Made by a program: the position numbers and the translations under genes. This document shows, piece after piece, positions 44,078 to 56,400 of a stretch of DNA of 60,000 nt (positions are counted from its first letter, which is position 1; every line of letters begins with the position of its first letter). The notes beneath the pieces were generated by a model. That model had not been told where the DNA came from. It saw nothing but the letters and a program-made list of their open reading frames with translations, and searched no databases. The stretch covers positions 43,850,759-43,910,758 of the forward strand of contig NC_087063.1 of the NCBI RefSeq assembly GCF_963678635.1, read 5' to 3'. This DNA is from Symsagittifera roscoffensis (taxonomy: Eukaryota; Xenacoelomorpha; Acoela; Convolutidae).

Positions 44078-44420
44078 ATGTATGCGCTTCGCGTATTTCG
44101 TATGCTGTTGCCACGGAGACGTGTTTTTTGTACTTGGCTAATCACAGCAGCTATAATTTATGCTGGCTATTTTCATCTTCATACGCCAAAAGAGAAACAA
44201 TCCAAAGACATCTCTCATCAACGCCGTTATAATCACAATGTTGATGTCGACCAGGGGAGGAACAAGAACGACGCAGATGAAAGAACGGCGCGTTTGGACT
44301 ATAAGGGGGTGAACATGTTGGTCACGGAGGGGGAGTCGTCGGTGTTTCCTAATCAGTGGAAAGAGGGCATCAAAGATCCATTTTATAACTTGACAATGGC
44401 TGGCAGCGACAACAGTCCCG
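44078..44420 (+). CDS. GALNT: GALNT exon 1: cytoplasmic tail, signal anchor and stem
   Basis: Start ATG at 44078, followed by an Arg-rich cytoplasmic end, a single hydrophobic segment and a polar stem. The donor is CCCG|GTGAGT. The frame would read on into the intron to 44470, which is not used. The intron (44421-44723) is 303 bases and has no other content. Confidence 0.88.
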
Positions 44421-47400
44421 GTGAGTCATCAAATCATTGCACAATTTTTCTCGCAAATTGTCGTCCATAAAATTATATGCGTGTTTTCCAGTCAAAACCG
44501 ATATCCATTAAATCAAAACTGACCATAATTGACAAAATGAACTTCCCAATAGTAAAGATTTGCTTAGAATATAAGATTGTTTGAATTTGAACATATAAAA
44601 TACCTTTTTTGAAATGATAACATTTCTCATATAATGGCTGAACAGTTTTCTCATTTTTATATTTCCTTCTTAAATGTCAACTATTACTTTTGGCGAGTAA
44701 ATTTGTTTTGATTGACTCTTCAGGCCAAGATGGAGCGGCAGTTGTGCACATTGGGGCTGAGAAGGAGGAGGCGGAGAGGAGGTTCAAGGAGAACAACTTC
44801 GACATAGTGGCCAGCGACAGGATACCCCTCAACAGACGAGTGAGGGACTTCAGACACCAAGACTGCAACAACCTCACCTACGACACAGGTACAGACAAAA
44901 CAATCACCCCAATGCCTCACTCCAAACTCCGACCATGATGGCATAACAATTAGTAGCACAGAGGCTTAGCGCTAATTGCGGTACAATGCAAAAAAGCCGC
45001 TCAGAAAAATTCGATAACGTCAAAAAACTCGATAATGTCAAAAAGCTTAATCTATCAAAATGAATAAAACTAGCTAGTTTTGAAAAAATAATGACTAGAC
45101 CATAAAGTTTGAAATAAGCATCAGAAGAAACTTGTCAAGTGGCAACAAAGTCGAAAATACCTGAGCAGAAAACTTATGAGCCAAAAAAGTAATTCAGTGT
45201 TTTTAAGTCACCCTCTCCATCAATAAAACACACTCAGACGCACATAAAACTTTCTGCAAACGCTAGCATGTTCAAAATGTGTCTGTTGCAGTATTTTAAC
45301 AGAGGGGACAGATGAATCTTGTGAACAATTTTTTTCTAGGTGAAAAAAAATCTATTACGCGGTTGAGTCGCACTTGCTTGAGTCCGTGCTGTTCCAACTA
45401 AGCTGCCAGAAAAAAGGCAGACAAATGAAAGGCCTGCATTTATTTTTTTGAGCGAAAAATTATGGTTCGCACAAAAGAGCAACCTCTGGTAGGATTTTTA
45501 CCCTGGAATATTGTCCTCGCAGGCACGTATGTAACCTCTGCGCCATATATATGTATACAAAAGACGTTGAAACGATTATAAATAAAGCTATTATAACATT
45601 GAGCGGTTCTGATAGAATTTGAAATCCTTTTCCATTGTGGCAATTTAGTGCGAGAAAAATGACCCGAACAAACAAAGCCAATGACCTTTTTTGCAAACAT
45701 TTTGTCGCATTTGCAGTTACTGGCATAAATTAATGTAATGTACACAATATTCGTACTTCGCACCACTTGCGATAGAAAAATGAATGACCGTGATTAAATC
45801 AAAACAAAAGAAAAATCAAAAACCTAAATGAACCTTCAAAAATCATTTTTGTCACAACACTTTATGAAAATTGCAAAAAAACAAAAGATCTGGAACAAAA
45901 TTAGCTGCACTATTAAAAATTTTGAAAGGAAGCTTTTGGAAAATAGAAAAAAAAACGAACTATTGAAAAAATTTTCTGTGGGAACTAAGCCGGCAAAAAT
46001 AAACAAGTCCTGACTGCAATCTCGGGCTTTGACGCAACTTCGAAGAAAGCTGAATTTTCAAAAACAAATGTCTAAAGGGAACTAAGCTGACAACAATAAG
46101 CAGACAGACGATAATCCGAAAAATTGAAAGTTCAAGTTTGCAAAAAAAAACAGGACCTTGCCTAATGTAAACCACATTTTTTGTTGTCTCAAGCAGATGA
46201 GTTACCTCTACGTCAGATAGTTGAACGAATTTGAATTTTTAACTAGCGGACAGAAAAACGAAGCCAGTAAGTCCAAAAAATTGTGACTAGATTCGTGTTC
46301 TATTAGCGGAAAAAAGATCCAGAAACACAATTGGAGGAGATTAATGAAAGATAAAAAAACAAGGGGCAACCGAGCCGACAAAGCTTGAAAAAATTTCCGA
46401 ATAACCAAAAATACAATTGTTAACATGAAAAACTTTAAATTATAAATTCTTGTCTTGGAACTTCAGCATTTTCTTTGATCCGGAACGAAACATAACACTT
46501 AGGCTTCTCTTGAAACGACCCTAAAATAAATCCCTGAGCCGATACATAGAAGCCGAAGTTAATGAAGTTGAAAAGAATGTTTAGCGGAATAAAATTTAAT
46601 AAGCACTAAAAGCAACTACATTGAAAACTGCGCGCAACAATTCAGCTTTAGGAGGTGCAACTAAGCCGACATAACATAAGCAGACAAACAATAGGCCGAC
46701 ATTTTTGCAAAAGGATTATTTCCAGTTTGAGAAACATTCCTGGTCAGATTCGAGCCAACAATTTTTGGCGTCCCAGGCGTACCCTTCGCCTCCAGGATAC
46801 ATGCTGGAGACGCATAAAAATTTGACTTTGCAATGAACCAAGATACACGTGATTCTGTTAAACAAGTTGCTAACCCGAAAAAAAACTATATTCTGATTTG
46901 ATAACGCTTGCTAATAGCAAGCAAAATCACAGCCCCTTTGGACTGTTAAAAACGAGTTTTTTTGCGGCTAAATTCTCGACTTCCTTTGAAATTGGTTTAT
47001 ATCCAAAAAAAATTAACATATTTCATGTTTATTTAGTAATTAGATGCAATTACATAGACTATTGAGATGCATTCAGGGCTGCTTTTTTATGTTGCTAGCT
47101 AAAGTGATCAAATAACGCAAAGAAGATGAAGTTTTTCTGCTCGGGGGTGTTTCCTTTTTCTTAAGACAAATTGTAATTTTGTAACAAACCACATATGATC
47201 GGAATTTTTATAATCTGATGATATAAAAATTCCGCTCATATGTGGTTTGTTACAAAATTACAATTTGTCTTAAGAAAAAGGAAACGCCCCCGAGCAGAAA
47301 AACTTCATCTTCTTTGCGTCATTTGATCGGGTATTGACGCCCTCAGCTCAAATTTAAGAAAGTATTTCAGAAGTGATCGGGAGAAAATTTTCATTTTTGC

Positions 47401-50400
47401 CATTTGTCAAATTGGGAAATTAACGCGCAATGTCTCTCGTCGATTAAAGCATAAACGACTGTTTGGGGAAAAGTAATTAAGACAACATAAAAAAAGCGAA
47501 GAAATTGCAAACCTCAACTTGAATACCTCACTTGAACACTTTGTTTCCGACAGATATTACTTCAATTCAAACATCTTTTGCAAGTTCTGTTTCAAACGGA
47601 TTTTGCGGGTCCCCGGATCACATACCTATCAATTTTGTATCATTTTGCGTGTGGTTTTGGAGCGGTTACACAAGGTAATTTTTGAACACCAAAAAATCGG
47701 AATATTCTAAATATTCATCATATCAATAATCAGTGAGTAAAAAAATGATGCAAAATTTGCCGGTGGGAGCACAAGAAGAACTTTTTGCTTAGGAAATTTC
47801 TTGGCTATCTTCAAAATTTTCAAACACAATTTCAGAGGTTCCCAAAATACGAAATAAAATTGATTTGTGGAAAAAATTTCTAGCACCGCAGCCATTTTGA
47901 TAAAAAACCAGCTTTTTTACCTTTGAAGGAACTTTTTCTTCTAGTTCAGAGTCGTTTTAAGCTTTTTTGACGCACGCTCTTTTCTTTCAAAATTAGTTAT
48001 TGTTGGGAGGTGATGTCTGGGAAAAGTATTTTGGAAGAGCTCAAAAAATGAGATTGTTCGACCTAAAACATGTCGAAAAATTTTTCTGAAATTTTCTTCT
48101 CGCAGATATTGCAAAAATCTTGAATCAGCAACCTTGATTTTCAAATTACAACACTTGCCTCCATTTTACGTCAGGAAAAGAAGTTCTGTTTTTTCTACTT
48201 GATTTTTGTTCCGACCATGGAAAATGGAGAGGAACTTCGGATTCGGGTGTGTTTTAGTTTTTTACACGCAAAATCAAGTACTACAAAAAAATCGTCGAAC
48301 AGGGTTGAGTGATATATCAAATTAAAGCCCTTTTAGTCGTGATTCGAACGACATATAAAAATTTGGGAACAGTTTTCACAGTGTCAAGAAAAACCGGTTT
48401 AAAATTTATGATTTTTGGTCTAATTTCCAGCTAATTAGTAAGATACTTGGTAATTGCAATAGCTTATTTAAGCTTAATTTAAACCGCTAAAACTTAGTTA
48501 TACTCAAGTAAAGGTAGTTAGCACAATTTTGGGAATCAAAACTTGAAAATTCAAAAATTTCCGCACAATTTTTTTTTTCGTTTTTCCAGTCATTTTTCTT
48601 CAAAAACTGTTTTCCAATCGAATTTATTTACTATGACTCTCAAATATGCCTAAAGTCTATTTTTTTTGTTCAGATTTTTTTATCACAACATGCAGAAAAA
48701 AACTACACCAATTGAAAAAACATTTATTTATTTTCTTAAGATTGTGGTCGAAACATTCTGTGCTACTTGCACAGTAACCGGCTATCCTTGTTCTTGTCTA
48801 AATTTGTCTGCTTTGTCTTCATCTAATTTTCCTTTTGTCCAATTTCACATTTTCCGGCTATAAAATCCCAATCAGAAACAAATCTAACATAAAACAAGGA
48901 TAGCCGTTTACTGTGCAAGTAGCATAGAATGTTCCGACCAAAATCTTAACAAAAAATATACCTAATTTTTTTTCAAATTAGCAAATTTTTCTGCCAGGTG
49001 GGATAAAATGATCTGGCGTAAAGCTAAAACTTAGACATAATCGACAGTTATAGTAATATACGCAAATTGTACAATTTTTTTTAGTAGAAAACTAACTAAA
49101 CAAACAAAAAAAAAACAAAAAAAAACCATTGAAACATTTTTAAAACAAATTCGCAAAAAATTTTTCGAATTTTTAAAAAAAGGTTTTGGTTCCCTGATGG
49201 CGCCAAAAACTAGTTTTGCTCGCTGAAAGCTAAGTTTTTAGGGCTTAAACTAAGCATAAATCAGCTGTTGTAAACCTCGCTCGCTTCATTCGCTCGAAAT
49301 TGAAATAAAATCAAAAGTTTGAAGCCAAACTTTCTCGATACTGAAAAAACTTTTTGAAATTTTTTAAAATCGTTCAAATCAAGACTGAACGGGCTTTAAT
49401 TTGGTACATCATTCGACTCATTTTGATGATTATTTGTGCTACCTGATTTTGCATGAAACAAAAAAGAAAAAGAACAGAAAAAAAAACATCCGAATACAAA
49501 GTTCCTCCACATTTATCAGATGGTGGAAACAAAAAGACAAGCTATTGGGTTTTACAATTATGTTACAAGACGCTAAATGCATTTATTTACAATATTTTTT
49601 TTTTTAATTTCATCATTTTTCAAAAATCTTTTAGTAAAGTTACATCAAAAACTATTTCAATACGAGGCCAAACTGTGCACTGGATAGGCGCACAATTTTG
49701 TGTCTGTATGTTTCTGGATTCCAGAGACAAGTATTAAAACATGTTCCAAAATGTAAAGAGACTCCACTTACACAAAATCAGTGGATTCCGCGTACAAATA
49801 CCTGTAACGTACACTTTGTCAGCACTATGATTTTGTTGCGGATTCCACAACGATCGAGCAAAGGTAGTTGTTCTGGATTCCGCAAATGTTAGCGGATTCC
49901 GCAAATAAAAAGCGGAATCCGCAAATTTATGCGGATTCCGCTTACAATTTGCGGAATTCACTTACAATTTACGGATTTTGCTTACAATTTGCGGATTCCG
50001 CTTACAATTTGCGGACTCCGCTACATCTAAGTTTACTATACACATATATGATTATCTGATCATGGATTCCACAAACTGGTTCCGGATGTCACACAATTTA
50101 TAGCGGATTCTGCAAATTTGCCTGTTTTGAAGCAATTTTGAGCAATACAGTGTTTCAGTTATTTGTCCCTGGAATCTAAAACAGTAGAGAAGATCAAAGG
50201 AAAATAGCAATGTTTCGGATTCCGCGACAACTCAGATTTTTGCCTGTTGCGGAGTCTGCTTACAGTTCACGAAATGCACAGTTTGGCCTCGTAATGCTCG
50301 TAAACTTTAATGTGTAGTCGGAACATTCAGGGCTTCGACAGGGCAAAAAAGTTTAAAATAATCTAACGCAAATCCAAGAATAGCTTGTGTCTGTCAGTGA

Positions 50401-53400
50401 AATATTTGATATGCTCACTTCGCTCATGATCAACCCTCAAAACAAAAATTTTAAAAACTGATATAGTCGATGCTACATCTCTGTTTAGATCTTCCCTCTA
50501 CTTCGATAATAGTCATCTTCTACAATGAGGCTCCGTCTGTTCTCCTCCGAACTGTCACCAGCCTCCTCAACAGAACTCCGCACAGTTAGACTTTCATTCA
50601 TTTTCACAGCACAAATCATCGCCAAGAACTCATGTATAAGATAGAAAAAACGCAAAACAATTGAATGAAAACACTTCACTGGAAAATTGAAGAAAAATTG
50701 ACCATGGCAACCGAAAGTCGCGATAGAAGCGTTAAAACTCTATTTGCCATCACGCCTACATCACTTTTTTTAGATTACGCGATGTCCCTACTAGCCCAAA
50801 AAACTTTTAGCGGCGTTTGAAACGGCAATATATGCTAATTTGGAGACTCGAGAGCGTTCCAAAAAAGCTATTTTTGGTCAAAATATTCAAACTCAGAGGC
50901 TTCGCACCACTGATAGATCGCAAACAAAACATGACGAGTAAGCAGAAAGAAAATCGGATAAAAATAAAAACCGCTGAGTTTCAAAATTGTTTGCAAAAAA
51001 CTAGATGATCTATCAATTTTTTCATACGTTTGTGTCTGTGGTACTGCGGTTGCAGTAACCTTGAGTGACAACATAGCTATTACTGCAGTTGCAGTAAACG
51101 TATTTATTGATGTTATGTAATTAAGCTATTGATTTTATAACGTATGTGTGGTCAAGGCCAACTGTGGTGTTTAGAAGTTTATTTATTATTAAATCAAGGC
51201 GCCATACGCATGTATGGAGTAAGCCAGCTAAATCTGAGCTACGATCAAAACAAGAAAAGAAAAGAACCTGAATTCAGCTCTTAGATTATCCGTGTTTTAC
51301 TTATACAAGAACAACTGAGTTTTGGGGTTATCACATGGCGCAGTCAGCAAGATTTCTGTCTCAAGACAACAGGACTGACATGGTAATCCCGGTGTTCTGG
51401 ACCACGGCAAATTCCGATCCTCTGTAAAATTTCAAAGTGTGGCTTGATCAGTTCCTAATGGCCGTGACAGTAAAGGAAAACGTAAATCCGGAGATAATGT
51501 TGGAAGACCCAAAACCTGAAATAGAGGAACCAGAACCGAGACCGAAGACACCTCGTACAGGTGAGGATGCGAACGCTGTAACAGTTCGCGAGACACGGGA
51601 TAGATTGATGCGAGATCGTGTAACAGAAGAAAATTCCGAAAGAAGAGAAAGCGGACCGAAAGTAGATCATAACATCTTGTATAACGAAGTGCAAAAGCGT
51701 TTAGTGTCAGGGTTATTTCTTGCTTTGGGGACTGAGGGAAAAAACTGGTTGTAAAGAAAAATCCACACGAGGAATTTTCGAAGCTGGAATTTAAAGAAAT
51801 GGTAAGATTGGCCAAAGCCACATCCGAAAAATCCCAAAGCGTTACTTACGAACGTTACAAATTATTCAATAGATCGCAGGAAACGGGTGAATCTCTGGAG
51901 GTGTTCAATGCGGCGTTAACTGCGCAGGCAGCGAAGTCCGCAGTGGATACTTTGGAAAATGAATTAGTAAGAGACTTTCCCGCTCTACAAGACACCCTCA
52001 CGTTTGAAACATTACCTCCAGACGAAATACTGAAAAGAGCGTTGAAGTTTGACTAAAGTAAACAAACTACACAATCGTTTCAGAAATCAAATATGAAAAC
52101 TGCATCAACAAAATCCGGATCATAAATTAAAACTAAAAAAGAACCAATATTGGCAGTAAGAAACAGAGGTCAAACGAAAAAACGATATAATCGAGACAGG
52201 TTTAAAAGACAACCTGAAGTGAGAACAACTGCAAGTATAATAACGACACGGAAAAGAAAGCATGCAGTCGATGTGGAAAATCATTTAGAGAAGGGCATCT
52301 TAAAAATTGTCCCGCAATGGGTAAACAATGCAAAAACTGCAAGAAATCAAACCATTTTGCACGTATGTGCAGATCGCAAGTGAATGAGATAACTGAAGTG
52401 ACCGAGAGGTCGGCAAAAAAGTGTAACTTAATACAGACAATCGACTCTTGTGTCGAGTTCGAAGTAAGGTCAATCGAATCAAAAAGTAACCAAATTGAAA
52501 GTATCAACAGTTATATACAAAGACGAATGGTAAACAAACAAAATTGTGAAAAAATTTCAAATGATTAATCAGATGTTCAAAAAATTGAGATATGAGAGAT
52601 CCAAAGTCAGAGCGTGTAAAGTCACTAAAAGCATTGGTGAGAGTGGATCATCAGATCATTAACATGACTGTGGATACAGGAAGCCCAATATCCTTTTTAA
52701 ACTGGTCCACAGCAAAAATTATTCTGGATTCATCGGACAAAGCAAAATTTACAACAGCAGAACGTCTCAACTTGCCGGCGCAGTTCGTGGACTATAATAA
52801 AAAACAACCTATTGTACTACTTGGTGCCCTCAAGGCAACCATACGTTCGGCAGAATGAGAAGTTAATGACATTTCTAATTACTGAACGACCCACAAGATG
52901 TATCCTGGGGCTCGATTTACGAAACAAAGTGGGGAATAGCACTTCTAAAAAACCGGCCATGAAGGAAAAAACTCGATTCGATGTGTTAATGTGTGAGCAG
53001 TCGGATATCTTTTATTTTATTCGAAAAACCAAGACCTTTTGACCGTCAAGGACGATCGATACATCACGTGGTTAACACAAAATTTAAGTACCCTTGTGTT
53101 CCATTCAGCAGAAAGGAGAAAGGTAGACAAATACCAATACATGTGCACGAAAAAGTTGAAAAAGAGATTAAAAAGTTGCTGTCGGATGGGCACATTCAAA
53201 AGTTAGACAAATGCACAAGTGACTGTTTCATAGGTCCCATTGTCATTACGGTAAAAAACGATGATTCAATTAAATTGGTTCTAGATGCGAAACAAATCAA
53301 CAGACAACTATTCAAGAATAAGTACCAGATGCCGAAGGTAGCGGAGTTACTCGATGGAGTAAGCCAAACTGTGACTGCAAAAGCAGTAGGTACCTTATAC

Positions 53401-56400
53401 TTCACAGTTCTTGAATTAAATTATGCATACAGTCAACTGAAACTAACGACGGAAACTGCTAAACAATGCAACTTCAACATAGTGCGGGGCAGGCGACCGG
53501 TACGTATCGTTTTCTTATTGGACTCTATGGTTTGGCTGATATGCCAGCCGAATTTCAAAAGGCAATGGATCGCACCCTGAATCATTCAAAGAACACGTTT
53601 TGTTTTTTGGATGACATATTGATAGTTTCGAAGGGATCGCAGACTGAACACGAGAAATTAATCACGGACTTATTAGTGAAATTAGACAAAGAAAACCTAT
53701 CAAGTGCGAATTTTTTAAGACTGAAGTCAATTGGCTCGGGACACAAGTTATCCGAAAGCGGAGTTACGCCCAAACTTACAAAAACGAAAGCCATATTGAT
53801 TTTAGAACATCTGAAATCACTTAAGCAACGTAGGTCTTTTTTAGGGAGTATAAACAATCTTTCGAAGTTTATACCCAACGCCGCTACTCTTACGGATAAA
53901 CTACGACCGCTGTTACGAGAGGAAAATGAAAAAAGGATTTGAAAAACATAAAACTACCGGTAAAAAAGTTTGAATGGGGGGAGAATCACTCAGAAGTTTT
54001 TGAGTAAGCCAAAAACGCAGTTGCCAATATCGCAAAATTAAACTATAATGACCCCTTAAAACAAACACGGGTGAAATGTGACGCGAGTCACCGTGGGTTG
54101 GGGGCATCGTTGGATTAACAAACGTTGGGGGGCATCGTTGGATTGGGAGGGGGATTGGATTTCAATCTCGTTCGCTTCAAGGTATTTGAATAGTCAGGAA
54201 AAAATATTCCACGAATGAACTGGAACTGCTGGCAGTTGTTTGGTCAGTGGATCGCTCTAAACATTATTTACTAGGGAAGGATTTTGTGAAAGTAACTGAT
54301 CACATAGCACTAACATCTGCCTTAGAAGGAAATCGTTCGAATAAAACAGATCAATCGAGACTGACACGTTGGGTAGATAGAATATTACCATGCCAGTTTA
54401 AAATAGTACATATTCCTGGAAAAGATATGGGTATTGTTGATTATCTATCAAGAGAACCGACCGGCGAGCCATGGCCGGAATCAGTGTTAGACGAAAAATT
54501 CGTGGTTACTTCAGTTGAATGTTTTCATAAAGCAGTAGGCTCAACGATATGTTTTATGTTTTATGCCTACGTTTTATGCCTACTGTTTGTTTTCAGAAGA
54601 TAACGGAGGAAGAAGTAACCGAAACAACACTCCACAGGACGAGGCGAATAAGAAGGGGAGCGTTGGATAAATCTGGATCGGGCAGCCTAGAGGAAGATAA
54701 CACGATGGATAGAGCAGTAATGTGGAATCATGACGCTGCGGAGACAAAAAATTTGCTTTCATTGTGGGATCTTGTGAGCCAGAATAGAGAGTATACAGAG
54801 CATATTCAAGAACTAGAGGCGGTAACCCAAATGTTTCCCAACAGCCCTAAAACCAGAAGTAATAGATCGGAGTCACTAGCGAAAACGATAATAAAGGTGG
54901 ACCTAGCAGGAGAGGACAACGATTGCAGCCCTGAAGTGAGTGTCGTGCAAAAGGCAACAAGAACTAAACGAAATTCTCGAAAGGAGGAGAAAACAGAAGA
55001 GATACTGGGAAACGTGGGTATGTTCAGCTTGGCCAAACTATTTGACGAAACTTTGCTGTCGGGGCTAATTTCAGAAGATGTATGGATGCACCGCCTAAGT
55101 AGAGCCATCGAGAGAAACAATCGGGCAGGTTTTGAGTTGATGTACACAAACCTTTTATGGAACCAACTTTCCGTCGTCGATGATTATATTTTGGTGGACA
55201 ATCGCCTTGCAGTGCCAGGACAACTTCGACCGGCGGTGTTGAATAGAATCCATCGGGGTCATCCAGGACAAGAGGCAACGCTCCACGTATCCAATTACTT
55301 ATGGTGGCCTCATATGCATAAGGACATTGTCAATTTAGCGGAAGAGTGCAGGGAGTGTAAAAGATACGGTAAGAATGCAAAATATATAATCCCGAAAAAT
55401 TCTTCGAAACCTCTTCCACTGCTATCGCAGCCAGGACAAGACGTTCAGCTGGATTATGCTGGTCCCCTAGAAGATTATAAAGGAACAAAATCTATCTGCT
55501 AGTAGCAATCGACAGATACTCTAGGTTTCCTTCGATCAAGATTACGAAATCGACGGGGGATTAATCTTCAATAAAATTTTTACGCTATTACATCGACACT
55601 CATGGAATACCTGAATTGATAAAAAACAGACCAATTTTTTGGGTTTCAGGGGAAGGCGATGAAAAAATTTTGCCTGGATAAAAATATTGAACAAAATTTT
55701 TGTCCGTTGGGTGACCATCGGGCGTGTGGCTTAATCGAACGAACAATTCAAACATAAAAGCGAAGATTAGGAGTCATGTTGCTTGATGAAAATCAATCAA
55801 ACTCTGTATTGGTACAATCATTCGGGATATGCGTTGGACTAAACAAAAAACAATTCAGCAGTCGCCATTGGAAGCACATTTAGGCAGGCTGCCAAAAACT
55901 GAATTTAAAATTTTACGCGATAAGTTCTTTCAGAATTTTGACTTATTAGATAAGCAGCATCTGGAGAGGTAAGCGCTGACCGCGAACCAGCTGAAGAGGC
56001 GGATAGACCAATCTCGGTACTCTTTAAAAATTGTAAGAAAAGGACAATGAAGCAGGGAACGTAGTCCGCTGTTCAAGCAGCAAACCAGAACGGCACAAGA
56101 CAGGGACCGAGCAAGAACACTTAAGGCGTTACTTGAGGCAAACGCAAAGTGGAATGCCGAACGTCGCAGGCTGGCAGGTCAAGATTTGCACCAACTTGTT
56201 GACGATACAAGCGCAATTGACCCAGAACTAAGGAAAGAGCCGTTGTATTCATGGGAACGCGGGTTTGTCGAAGATAAACCCACGGTTTCAGTGAAAAGCC
56301 ATCACAATCTACTACGCCGGGACAAGCACCGGAAAAGTGGGGCGGCGTTGACTAATCCTCTAAAAAAAGGTTGTAACAGCGGAAACACCAACGACTGTAA

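Larger units (their letters stand above)
44889..50488. other. GALNT intron 2, non-coding with repeats
   Basis: 5.6 kb without a further coding exon. The contents are a recurring GGGAACTAAGCCGACA motif (45980-46710), two large hairpins (47106-47328 and 48731-48954) and a palindrome array within a dispersed repeat (49661-50300), each listed separately. Confidence 0.6.

Noticed and set aside
50485-50679. Minus-strand 64-codon frame with an acidic segment
   Set aside because: It is the antisense shadow of GALNT exon 3, which has splice sites, phase and a conserved motif on the plus strand.
55500-55990. Intact integrase core in the third element
   Set aside because: Only the zinc region and first Asp motif are readable; stops and loss of the second Asp motif rule out a functional gene.
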